Assembly (NCBI RefSeq): GCF_043555935.1
Contig: NZ_JBIGIB010000003.1
Coordinates: forward strand, 434,001 to 498,000
Length of the DNA: 64,000 bases
Reading direction: 5' to 3'
Source of the DNA: Pelomonas baiyunensis
GTDB taxonomy: Bacteria > Pseudomonadota > Gammaproteobacteria > Burkholderiales > Burkholderiaceae_C
Shown here one piece after another: positions 49,565 to 57,405 of the stretch. The translations under genes and the position numbers were made by a program. The notes under the pieces were generated by a model. The model was given only the letters and a program-made list of their open reading frames with translations, did no database searches and was not told where the DNA came from. How positions within the stretch are numbered: the first letter of the stretch is position 1; every line of letters starts with the position of its first letter.

Positions 49565-50206
49565 TCAGCCCACCGTGCGGGCGGCCAGCACCGGGAAGAG
49601 CTTGATCAGCCCGTCGGCCAGCAACTCCACCGCCAGCGCGGCCAGGATCAGACCCATCAGCCGGGTCATGATGTTGATGCCGGTCTGCCCCAGCACCTTG
49701 GCGATCTTGCTGGACGCCGAGAACACCGCGAACGTGACCACTGCCACCACCACGCCGTAGCCACACAGCACGGCCAGCTCCCACCACACGCGGGTCTTGT
49801 CGGCATAGATCACCATGGTGGAGATGGTGGCCGGGCCGGTCAGCAGCGGGATGGCCAGCGGCACGACCGCGATGCTGGCGCCGGCGTCCGCTTTGCTGTT
49901 GCCCTCGGAGACGTCTTCCTTGCGCGCCTCGGCCGGCTGGGCGTTCAGCATCTGCAGCGAGCTGATCAACAGCAGGCAGCCGCCGCCCACCTGAAAGCTG
50001 GCCAGCGAGATGCCGAAGAACTCGATGATCTTCAGCCCGAACAGCGCCGACAGCGCGATCACGATGCCTGCCGTGCAGGCGCTGACCAGAATCGTCTTGC
50101 GCCGCTGCTGGCGGGTGAATGCCGACGTGAAGTGGATGAAGAACGGCACCACGCCGACCGGGTTGACGATGGCCAGCAGGGCAACGAGGGGCTTGTAGAT
50201 GTCCAT
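49565..50206 (-). CDS. MarC-family inner-membrane protein
   Basis: 213 residues with six membrane helices; the start (IYKPLVALLAIVNPVGVVPFF) and GCLLLISSLQMLNA, LLTGPATISTMVIYADK and IMTRLMGLILAALAVELL are MarC signatures. The family is an inner-membrane protein of unknown function, once linked to antibiotic resistance (not confirmed). It lies 19 bases from a BtuF-like gene (stops on the same strand; upstream partner). Confidence 0.92.
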   Translation of the reverse strand: MDIYKPLVALLAIVNPVGVVPFFIHFTSAFTRQQRRKTILVSACTAGIVIALSALFGLKIIEFFGISLASFQVGGGCLLLISSLQMLNAQPAEARKEDVSEGNSKADAGASIAVVPLAIPLLTGPATISTMVIYADKTRVWWELAVLCGYGVVVAVVTFAVFSASSKIAKVLGQTGINIMTRLMGLILAALAVELLADGLIKLFPVLAARTVG

Positions 50207-50224
50207 GGCGGCAGATTGTGCGGG

Positions 50225-51046
50225 TCAGTGAGGGGGGCAGTGCGTCGGGCCGTCTTGGTCAGGCGCTGGCGGGTGGGCCAGCTCGCGCAGGTAGTCCAGC
50301 CCGGCGGCACCGCGGGCGCCCCACCAGCTGAGGCGCTCGCCGTCCACCAGCTGCACGGTGGCCTGGGGGCACAGGGCCTGCGCTTCGGTCACATGCGCCG
50401 GGCCGAAGCGGTAGGGCTCGGAGCTGAGCAGCACGCGCTGCACGTCGGCCAGCCCGGGCTCGTCGCCGCGCAGAGCGGGGTAGCGGCCCGCGCCGTGCGC
50501 GCCGCCCTGCACATCGGGCCAGGTGTGCCAGCCGGCTTCGGCCAGCAGGCGCGAGATGTAGGTGTCGCGGGCCACGGTCATCCAGGGCTCGCGCCAGATC
50601 AGGTACAGCACCGAGGTGGCCGGGGCCGGGGTCGCGCGGCAGCGCGCCAGCGCTGCATCGAAGGTGTGCGTGAGCTGGGCCGCGCGGGCGTCCACCCCCG
50701 GCAGCTCGGTGAACGCCGCGCGCAGCTGCTCGAACAGCCCCCGGTTGTCCTCCGGGCCGCAGGGGTGGGTGACGATCACATGCGGCACGAAGCTGCGCAG
50801 TGCGTCGGCCGTCTCGCGGCGGTTTTCGTCGACGTTGACAACGACGTGCGTGGGGGCGAGGCGGCGCAGCTTGTCGAGGTTCACATCCTTGGTTCCGCCC
50901 ACCTTGGGCACCTGGCGCACCACCTCCGCCGGGTGGATGCAAAACCCCGTGCGCGCCACCAGCCAGGGCGCCAGCCCCAGCGCCACCAGGGTCTCGGTGG
51001 CGCTGGGCACGAGGCTGGCGATGCGCGGCGTCATGTGCTGCGTCAT
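50225..51046 (-). CDS. BtuF-like metal/corrinoid-receptor-fold protein without signal peptide
   Basis: 273 residues. The fold is that of BtuF/helical-backbone binding proteins: RIASLVPSATETLVALGL, VGGTKDVNLDKLRRLAPTHVVVN, VLYLIWREPWMTVARDTYISRLLAEAGW and VLLSSEPYRFG. A signal peptide is absent: the residues before IASLV are only about a dozen and polar. It is coupled by ATGA overlap to the membrane protein gene before it. Cytoplasmic BtuF-like proteins are known in Betaproteobacteria; a corrinoid ligand is likely but unproven. No BtuC or BtuD gene is in the window. Confidence 0.85.
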   Translation of the reverse strand: MTQHMTPRIASLVPSATETLVALGLAPWLVARTGFCIHPAEVVRQVPKVGGTKDVNLDKLRRLAPTHVVVNVDENRRETADALRSFVPHVIVTHPCGPEDNRGLFEQLRAAFTELPGVDARAAQLTHTFDAALARCRATPAPATSVLYLIWREPWMTVARDTYISRLLAEAGWHTWPDVQGGAHGAGRYPALRGDEPGLADVQRVLLSSEPYRFGPAHVTEAQALCPQATVQLVDGERLSWWGARGAAGLDYLRELAHPPAPDQDGPTHCPPH

Positions 51047-51951
51047 GGGGCGTCGCCGGCCGGCGGGTTCAGTGCCAGATAGACCGCGCAGCAGCCGCGC
51101 AGCCACACCAGCGTGGGCAGCACCAGGGCCAGTGCAAACACCACGCCGCCGCCCGCCAGCGCCGCGGTGCCCAGGCTGCCGTCGGGGGCGGCACCGCTGG
51201 CCGCCATCGCCCGGGGCCCCAGGCCCAGCACGCCGGCCAGCAGCTGCGCGGCGGGCAGCTCCACGCCGGCGCCCAGGATGGCCAGGCCCGCCGTCAGCCG
51301 GGCGCCGCTCAACACGATGAAGCTGACCGCAGCCGTGGTCAGTGCCGTCAACAGGTACACGCCGCCCATCAGCAGGGCGGTTTCGGGTAATTTGCGGCGC
51401 AGTTGCGTGCGCAGGAAGGCCAGCACCGCGCGGCTGGACTGTCCGGCCCACACGGCCGGGCCTGTCAGGGGGCCCACCAGCACCGCCACCACCAACGCCA
51501 GGCTGCCCAGCAGCACCACGGTCAGCGGCAGCACCACCGCCAGCAGTGCCGGCCCCACCCCCGGCCAACGCGTGGCCCAGAGCAGGGCCGCCAGCCCCGC
51601 CACCACGGCGCTGCCCAGCAACACACACGCAGCCAGTGCCAGCAGCACCCGGGGCGTGGCGTGCAGGGCGTCGGCCAAGGCGTCCTGCGGGTCGCGCACC
51701 GGCTGGCCGCGCGCCTGGTCCATCAGCATCAGGCCGGTGGCATTGACGCCCAAAACAGTGACAACCAGCGCGGCCGCCAGCCAGGCTGTGCCGGACAGGG
51801 TCTGGTCGCGCAGCAGCGCCGCCTGGGCCGAGGCCAGCATCAAGCCCCCCAGGCAGAACGTCGCCATCAAGGCATACAGGGCGCGGAGATTGCGCAGCGC
51901 GTCCACGCTGGACAGCACACGGGTCAGGGCAGGTAGCAAGCTGGTCTGCAT
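51043..51951 (-). CDS. Multi-spanning membrane protein coupled to the BtuF-like gene
   Basis: 302 residues with about seven hydrophobic segments, Ala/Leu/Val-rich (FCLGGLMLASAQAALL, WLAAALVVTVLGVNATGL, ALLAVVLPLTVVLLGSLALVVAV, GGGVVFALALVLPTLVWL). No family is recognised. Its stop overlaps the start of the BtuF-like gene by four bases, so both are made together. That suggests a membrane partner for the soluble protein, but it has no transporter or ATPase motif that I can see. Confidence 0.65.
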   Translation of the reverse strand: MQTSLLPALTRVLSSVDALRNLRALYALMATFCLGGLMLASAQAALLRDQTLSGTAWLAAALVVTVLGVNATGLMLMDQARGQPVRDPQDALADALHATPRVLLALAACVLLGSAVVAGLAALLWATRWPGVGPALLAVVLPLTVVLLGSLALVVAVLVGPLTGPAVWAGQSSRAVLAFLRTQLRRKLPETALLMGGVYLLTALTTAAVSFIVLSGARLTAGLAILGAGVELPAAQLLAGVLGLGPRAMAASGAAPDGSLGTAALAGGGVVFALALVLPTLVWLRGCCAVYLALNPPAGDAP

Positions 51952-52185
51952 CAGGAATCAGGTGGGCTGGCGATGGTATCGATGACCACCCCATGACGGC
52001 GGTGACTCGCGAGGGTTTGTGCTAGCTCGGAAAAACAACACTTGCCGAAGTGCCCTTCTGCAATCCGGACACCCGGCCACCATAATCAATTGCCTGTGTC
52101 TGGACGCCGCACCTTCGCTTGAATGGTTCACGATGGGTTGAAGCACCACACGGTTTTTTGGTTTTGAGAAGAGAAGGGCTTCCCC

Positions 52186-52695
52186 ATGGGAAACAAGCTT
52201 TATGTGGGCAACCTGGCCTACAGCGTGCGTGACGAATCGCTGCAAGAGGCGTTCGGTCAGTTCGGTACCGTGACCTCCGCAAAGGTCATGATGGATCGCG
52301 AAACGGGCCGTTCCAAGGGTTTCGGTTTCGTCGAAATGGGTTCCGACGCGGAAGCCCAAGCGGCCATCAACGGCATGAACGGCCAAGCTCTGGAAGGTCG
52401 CGCCATCGTGGTGAACGAAGCCCGTCCTCGTGAAGAGCGTCCGGGCGGCTTCGGCGGCGGTCGCTCCGGCGGCGGCGGCTACGGCGGCGGTGGCCGTTCG
52501 GGTGGCGGCGGCTACGGTGGTGGCGGCGGTGGCTACGGCGGTGGTGGCGGCGGCTACGGCGGCGGCGGCCGTTCGGGCGGCGGCGGCTACGGTGGTGGCG
52601 GCGGCGGCTACGGCGGCGGTGGCCGTTCGGGTGGCGGCGGCTACGGCGGTGGCGGTGGTGGCTACGGCGGCGGTGGCCGTTCGGGCGGCTACTGA
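52186..52695 (+). CDS. Glycine-rich RNA-binding protein with one RRM
   Basis: 169 residues. An RRM (residues 1-82) with RNP2 LYVGNLAY and RNP1 SKGFGFVEM is followed by about 80 residues of Gly with Tyr and Arg-Ser spacers (RSGGGGYGGGG-like units). That layout is the same as plant and cyanobacterial glycine-rich RNA-binding proteins and cold-induced RNPs. It probably binds and unfolds RNA at low temperature or under stress. The repeat tail is written with near-identical codons. A strong terminator follows; the 234-base leader (51952-52185) may carry a cold-shock-type leader. Confidence 0.93.
   Translation: MGNKLYVGNLAYSVRDESLQEAFGQFGTVTSAKVMMDRETGRSKGFGFVEMGSDAEAQAAINGMNGQALEGRAIVVNEARPREERPGGFGGGRSGGGGYGGGGRSGGGGYGGGGGGYGGGGGGYGGGGRSGGGGYGGGGGGYGGGGRSGGGGYGGGGGGYGGGGRSGGY
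52443..52692 (+). repeat. GGC-rich coding tandem repeat in the RRM protein gene
   Basis: Units coding RSGGGGYGGGG-like text repeat about five to six times with closely related codons (GGC GGC GGC TAC GGC), which makes length change by slippage likely. It is not a CRISPR array: there are no unique spacers. Confidence 0.75.
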
Positions 52696-52722
52696 GCCCT
52701 GAGCCTCACGGCACATGCATGA

Positions 52723-52755
52723 AACAAGGCGCCTTCGGGCGCCTTGTTCGTTTTT
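52723..52755 (+). terminator. Terminator after the RRM protein gene
   Basis: Perfect 11-base stem AACAAGGCGCC/GGCGCCTTGTT with a TTCG tetraloop and a T-tract (CGTTTTT). It is among the strongest terminators in the window. Confidence 0.95.
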
Positions 52756-52830
52756 GCGGCGGCCCTCGTGCTGCCGGCGGGGAGGCGGTGCAGCCGCGGG
52801 TCCGCCCGCCTCGCCCCGCCTCGCTTCGCC

Positions 52831-55161
52831 TCAATAGCCCAGCGTGGCTTTGGCGAACACCTCATGCGAGCGCTGCCGGCCCGGCTGCGCTTCGGCGCGG
52901 TTCCAGCCCACGCTCAGCACCCGGCTCAGCCCCACGCGGTGCTGCAGCATGCAAGCCAGCGCCTGAGTGCGCTCATCGGCGCCCGGCAAGCCCGCTTGGG
53001 CCTCGCCCTGCCGGGTGAAGCGGGTGTGCTGGTGGATCACCCGCAAGGAGTCGCGCGGGCTCAGGTGCAGCACCGCCAGGCTGCGGGCGCTGCGGTCGGT
53101 GAAGGCGCGGCGGCCGTCGGCGCCATCGACCCAGCCCAGCCCCAGGCGCTGGTCCAGCTCCAACCACCAGCCGTTGGGCAGCGGCAGGCGCACTTGAGCC
53201 TGCATTTGCCCCTGGGCGCCCAGGCCCACGCGGTCGGCGTCCACGTCCAGGCGGCGGCCCCACTCCCACTCGGCATTCACAAAATTGAGGATCTCGCCGG
53301 GGTTGGACTCCGCCCCCAGCAGCAGCGTGCGCGTGGGGTGCAGGGCGCCGCCCGAGCGCGCGCGGTGGCTGTCTAGGCCCACGTGGCCCCACACGCCGGT
53401 GTTGCGCGCGGCGGCGAACCAGAAGCCGGGCTGCACCAGGCGCTCCACCACCTGGCCGGCGGCCACGCCCAGCAGCGGGTCGGCCTGGGTGCGGGTCTCC
53501 TGCAGCTTGAGTTGCAGTTCGCGGTCGTGCAGGTCCAGCCCCAGCCAGCGGCCGGGCCCACGGCGCAGGTAACCGAAGGCGGACACCCGGCGGATGCCGC
53601 TCTGGCTGACGAAGCCGTTGTCGTTGGCAAAGCGCGGGCTCACGTCTTCCACATTCAGGTTGGCCACCCAATCGGCCTCGCGGTGGCGCCAGGCCAACCA
53701 GGCCCGGTGCCCCTGTTCGCGGGCGATGCGCTGCACCTCGCCTTGCGGGCTCAGGCCCAGCGTGGTGCCCGACAGCAGCAGGTGGCCGCGCCATTGGGTG
53801 CGCTCGTCGCTGCGCCAGACGCCGTCGCCGCCCACCACCTCGGTGGCCAGCCCGTGGCCGAAGTCCCGGTGCGACACGAGGCCGGCCAGCCCCAGGTCGC
53901 CCCACTGCAGGCGGCCGCGGGCGAAGCTGGCTTGCGAGTCGCGCGGCTGCGTGCCGGTGCGGGTGGCAAAGGCACCGGCGCGCAGCAGGGCGCCGCCTCC
54001 GGCATCGCGCAGGTGCAGGGCCGTGGCCTCGGCGCCGGCCCCGCGCCAGGTGGCGCGCAGGCCCCAGTCGGGGTCGGTAATCGCGCGGCTGTAGAAGGCT
54101 GCGAGGCTGCGGTTCTCGCCCGATTCATCGGGCTGCGTTGGCCCCACCACGTCGGCGCTTTCCAGGAAGAACGGCCGCTTCTCCGGCACGCTCAGCGCGA
54201 AGCGGGTGTTGCCGGCCAGCTGCGGTGCGTCCAGTTCCACCTGCGAAAAGTCGGGGTTGAGCGTGGCGTCCAGCACCCAGTCGGCGCGCGGGCGCCACTT
54301 CAGCTCGGCGCCGAGCGCGGTGCGGCGCGTGCGCTGGGGGCTGTCGGCCTCGCTGCTGCTGCGGCTGCTGCGTAGCGTCAGCTCGGGGCGCCAGCTGAGG
54401 AAGCTGCGCTCGCGCACCGACTCCACCAGGTCGCCCAGGCCGTCCAGCACCTGCAGTTCGGCGATGAAGCTGAGCGCGTCTTTGGTGAGTGCCGCGGCGC
54501 TCACGTTCACCGTGCGGTTCTCGCGCGGGATGTTGCGCGTGACCATCACGCGCCAGGGGGCGCCGTCGCTGTGCGGAAACCGCAGGGCGGCCAGCGGCCA
54601 GCGCAGCTCGATGCTGTAGCCATCGGGCAGCCGCACGGCCGCGGCCTGCACGTCGAAGTCGGGGGCAGCGTCTTCCGTGTCTTCTTCTGCCGAGAACAGG
54701 CCGTCTTCCACGGTGCCGGCGGCGCTGACGCGCACGTATTGCGCGCTGCGGCGCTGGCCGACCGGGTCGATGAACACGCCGATGAAGTCCTGATCGGCCT
54801 TGACCTGGTCGCGCCGCGTCCAAGGCGCGCGGATGCGTTCGGGCGCCGGGTCCCAGGCGCGCAAGCCGAACACGAGGGCATCGTCGGTCACGAGGATTTG
54901 CACCTGGGTGCGCCAGGCCGCCGGTTGTTTGTCGGCCGGCAGGAACTGCACGAAGCGGTCGAACACCGGGGCACGCTGCCAGGCCGGATCGTCCAGGCGG
55001 CCGTCGAGCACGGGCGGGGCTTCACCGGCGGGCAGGCGCCAGGCGGTGGGTTGGGTGAGGGCAGTGGCGGTGGCGTGCGTGCCTTGAAGGGGCGATTGCG
55101 CCCATGCACACCAAGGAGTGGCCAGGGCGAGCAGGCCCAGCCGCAAACGGTGGAGGTTCAT
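52831..55161 (-). CDS. DUF5916/CBM9-like outer-membrane beta-barrel protein
   Basis: 776 residues from the ATG at 55161. Signal peptide (LGLLALATPWCAWA), then an N-terminal CBM9-type domain of about 170 residues (PPVLDGRLDDPAWQRAPVF, FIGVFIDPVGQRRSAQYV) and a long beta-rich domain (LRSSRSSSEADSPQR on, with many Arg/Trp repeats and strands such as GLRATWRG) ending ATLGY, an aromatic-ended barrel. The plan is that of DUF5916 proteins: sugar-binding front on a barrel that may act as an outer-membrane import or adhesion protein. The start has no ribosome site; a strong one precedes an eight-codon frame upstream (55259-55285). Confidence 0.88.
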   Translation of the reverse strand: MNLHRLRLGLLALATPWCAWAQSPLQGTHATATALTQPTAWRLPAGEAPPVLDGRLDDPAWQRAPVFDRFVQFLPADKQPAAWRTQVQILVTDDALVFGLRAWDPAPERIRAPWTRRDQVKADQDFIGVFIDPVGQRRSAQYVRVSAAGTVEDGLFSAEEDTEDAAPDFDVQAAAVRLPDGYSIELRWPLAALRFPHSDGAPWRVMVTRNIPRENRTVNVSAAALTKDALSFIAELQVLDGLGDLVESVRERSFLSWRPELTLRSSRSSSEADSPQRTRRTALGAELKWRPRADWVLDATLNPDFSQVELDAPQLAGNTRFALSVPEKRPFFLESADVVGPTQPDESGENRSLAAFYSRAITDPDWGLRATWRGAGAEATALHLRDAGGGALLRAGAFATRTGTQPRDSQASFARGRLQWGDLGLAGLVSHRDFGHGLATEVVGGDGVWRSDERTQWRGHLLLSGTTLGLSPQGEVQRIAREQGHRAWLAWRHREADWVANLNVEDVSPRFANDNGFVSQSGIRRVSAFGYLRRGPGRWLGLDLHDRELQLKLQETRTQADPLLGVAAGQVVERLVQPGFWFAAARNTGVWGHVGLDSHRARSGGALHPTRTLLLGAESNPGEILNFVNAEWEWGRRLDVDADRVGLGAQGQMQAQVRLPLPNGWWLELDQRLGLGWVDGADGRRAFTDRSARSLAVLHLSPRDSLRVIHQHTRFTRQGEAQAGLPGADERTQALACMLQHRVGLSRVLSVGWNRAEAQPGRQRSHEVFAKATLGY

Positions 55162-55258
55162 GAAAAGCGAGCGAAGACGACCGGCGAGTGCGGTCGTGGA
55201 ACTTGGGAAGCGCAGGCGCCGCCTGGGGGCGGCCGCAGCACGGGTCAGCGCAGGGCTG

Positions 55259-55285
55259 TCAGCAGGGGTGAAGCACCAAAGCCAT
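55259..55285 (-). other. Possible eight-codon leader frame before the DUF5916 gene
   Basis: AAGGAGG lies six bases before ATG at 55285, and the frame reads Met-Ala-Leu-Val-Leu-His-Pro-Cys then stop. The stop lies 98 bases before the DUF5916 ATG (55161), which itself lacks a ribosome site. It could be a leader peptide; it could be chance. Confidence 0.3.
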
Positions 55286-55400
55286 GGGAACCTCCTTCGC
55301 CGCTTCGCGGTCGGCATGGGGACTGTGGGCGCGCAGTGTAGTCAGCGACCTTGGCGCTTGCCAAGGCGTGACTTCAGTCAGGGGCGCCCGCGCGCAGGCG

Positions 55401-56174
55401 TCAGTCCGCGGCGCGTTGTTTGCGGCCGCGTTTGCTCAGCAGCCGGTCGTACAAGGCGTTAGGCAGCAGGCGCAGCACTTTGGCCAGCACGCCCATCTGC
55501 CACGGAATCACGCGGTAGCTGACCTGGGCGCGGATGGCCCGCACCGCTTGGTCGGCAAACGCCTCCACCGGCATCAGGAACGGCATGCTGTAGCGGTTGC
55601 CGCGGGTCAACGGGGTGTCGATGTAGCCGGGCAGCAGCGTCACCACCCGCACGCCGTGGGCACGGCACTCGCCGCGCAGGCTTTCGCAGTAGGCCACCAC
55701 GGCCGACTTGCTGGCGCAGTAGGCGCCGTGGCCGGGCAGGCCGCGGATGGCGGCCACGCTGGCCACGCCCACCAGCGTGCCCGAGCCGCGCGCGTTCATG
55801 GCGGCCACGAAGGGGTGGAAGGTGGCGGCCAAGCCGAGGTTGTTGGTCTCGAACACGCGGCGCATCACCTCCAGGTCCGCGAAGACGGTGGTGTCCATGC
55901 CCACGCTGATGCCGGCGTTGGCGATCACCACATCGGGCAGGCCCTGGGCTTGCAGGCACTCTTGGCCGGTGCGGGCCATGGCGGCGAAGTCGGCCACATC
56001 GGCGCCGTAGACGCGAAACCGCGCGGGGTCGAGCTGCTGCTCGGCCGCCCAGCGCTCCACCTCGCCGGTGCGGCGGGCCACCAGGGCCAGGCGTGCGCCG
56101 TCGCGGTAGTACCGCAGGGCCAGGGCCTGGCCGATGCCGCTGGAGGCGCCGGTGATGAAGACCAACTCGCTCAT
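55401..56174 (-). CDS. SDR-family oxidoreductase (kds-lptC operon)
   Basis: 257 residues. NAD(P) motif FITGASSGIGQALAL at 6-20 and the catalytic Tyr-Lys pair GHGAYCASKSAVV (YxxxK) are intact. It starts inside the last codons of lptC (ATGA overlap), so it is co-translated with the Kdo/LPS genes. A role in the lipid A or core sugar nucleotides is possible but unproven. It is the last gene of the unit. Confidence 0.9.
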   Translation of the reverse strand: MSELVFITGASSGIGQALALRYYRDGARLALVARRTGEVERWAAEQQLDPARFRVYGADVADFAAMARTGQECLQAQGLPDVVIANAGISVGMDTTVFADLEVMRRVFETNNLGLAATFHPFVAAMNARGSGTLVGVASVAAIRGLPGHGAYCASKSAVVAYCESLRGECRAHGVRVVTLLPGYIDTPLTRGNRYSMPFLMPVEAFADQAVRAIRAQVSYRVIPWQMGVLAKVLRLLPNALYDRLLSKRGRKQRAAD

Positions 56175-56830
56175 TTCGCGGCCTTCGTGGCGATCTGGCC
56201 TTGGGCCTTGCCGGTGAAGCTGACCTGGCCGGTCAGGTGCCGGTACTCGAAGTTCTGGGCGTTCAGCGTGGTGCTGCCCTGGCGGATGCTGACCGGCAGG
56301 TGCGAGCGCAGGATCTCGCTCTGCGACAGGGCCTGCAGGAACTCGCCGCGCACCTCCAGCTGGGCCGGCGCGTTCTCGCCCGAGCCCGGCGGCAGGCGGC
56401 GCAGGCGCACGTCGCCCATCAGCTGCATGTCGCTGCCGTCGCCGTTGCTGATGGCGCGCCGCGCCTCGGCAATGGCCAGGCTGCCGTCCGGCGCGATGGC
56501 GCGCACGCGGGCGTGGTCGATCTCGACGGTGTCGGTGTCGGGGTAGTGGCGCAGCTCATCGCCGGCGATCTGCACGCGCAGCCGGCCGTCGGCGCCGATG
56601 CGCTGGATCTCGAAGCGCGACATGCGGTAGTCCGGCACGTGGCGCGGTGGCGGGGTTTCGGTGGGGCCGTCCAGCAGCGGCGTGTTCTTCACCAGCCACC
56701 AGGTGCCGCTGGCCAGCAGGGCCATCAGCAGCAGCGGCAGGTAGTTGGACACCAGGCTCTGCGCCTGCCACAGCCACGGGCGTGACTGGGGGCGGCTGGG
56801 CGCCGGGGCGGGCAGCGTGGCGGGGCTCAC
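56171..56830 (-). CDS. lptC: LPS export protein LptC
   Basis: 219 residues. One membrane helix near residue 28 (LVSNYLPLLLMALLASGTWWL), then the LptC beta-jellyroll: TPPPRHVPDYRMSRFEIQRI, VQIAGDELRHYPDTDTVEI and RLPPGSGENAPAQLEVRGEFL. LptC is a single-pass inner-membrane protein that links the LptB2FG ATPase to LptA in the LPS bridge. The start is GTG at 56830, overlapping the kdsC stop (GTGA). lptA and lptB do not follow; an SDR gene takes their place. Confidence 0.93.
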   Translation of the reverse strand: MSPATLPAPAPSRPQSRPWLWQAQSLVSNYLPLLLMALLASGTWWLVKNTPLLDGPTETPPPRHVPDYRMSRFEIQRIGADGRLRVQIAGDELRHYPDTDTVEIDHARVRAIAPDGSLAIAEARRAISNGDGSDMQLMGDVRLRRLPPGSGENAPAQLEVRGEFLQALSQSEILRSHLPVSIRQGSTTLNAQNFEYRHLTGQVSFTGKAQGQIATKAAK

Positions 56831-57405
56831 GCGGGGCTCCCGCCGTCCAACGTGGCGTGGTGGGCTTGCAGCAGGCGCTCGTAATGGCCGCCGGCCATCA
56901 GCAGCAGGTCGCAGCATTCGCGCGCGGCGCCGTGGCCGCCGGGAGCGCGGGTCACGTGGTGCGCGATCGCCAGCACCTCAGCGTGGGCTCCCGGGGGCGC
57001 GCAGGCGAAGCCGGCGCGGGTCATCAGGGGCAGGTCGGGCCAGTCGTCGCCCATGGCGGCCACTTCGCCCCAGGCCACGCCCAGCGAGGCCAGCAGCGGC
57101 TCGGCCACGGCCAGCTTGTCGCGGGCGCCGTAGACGGCGTGCTGCAGGCCGAGGTCGGCCACGCGGCGGCGCACGGCGGGGCTGTCGCGCCCAGTGATGA
57201 TGATGGGCACGATGCCCACCTGCTGCAGCGATTTCAGGCCGTGGCCGTCCAGCGTGTGGAAGGCTTTGAAGTCTTCGCCGGTTTCGCTGATGTAGATGCG
57301 GCCGTCGGTCAGCACGCCGTCCACATCAAAGATGGCAGCTTTGATGCACAGGCCGGTGCCTTGGGCCTGCACCAGCAGTTCGGGAGGGAAGCGCAGCGCC
57401 GCCAT
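56827..57405 (-). CDS. kdsC: 3-deoxy-D-manno-octulosonate 8-phosphate phosphatase
   Basis: 192 residues. HAD motif FDVDGVLTDGRIY near 26, IIITGRDSPAVRRRV, and AMGDDWPDLPLM (motif III/IV Asp) are intact. It removes phosphate from Kdo-8-P to give free Kdo for lipid A core synthesis. It is tetrameric in E. coli. The start shares a base with the kdsD stop (TGATG). Confidence 0.95.
   Translation of the reverse strand: MAALRFPPELLVQAQGTGLCIKAAIFDVDGVLTDGRIYISETGEDFKAFHTLDGHGLKSLQQVGIVPIIITGRDSPAVRRRVADLGLQHAVYGARDKLAVAEPLLASLGVAWGEVAAMGDDWPDLPLMTRAGFACAPPGAHAEVLAIAHHVTRAPGGHGAARECCDLLLMAGGHYERLLQAHHATLDGGSPA

Noticed and set aside
52443..52692. Possible CRISPR-like array
   Set aside because: Repeats are the glycine-rich end of an RRM gene; the intervals are not unique spacers and no cas gene is present.
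55349..55366. Hairpin CCTTGGC/GCCAAGG as a terminator
   Set aside because: The stem is perfect but no T-tract follows on either strand, and it lies between divergent regions rather than after a gene end.
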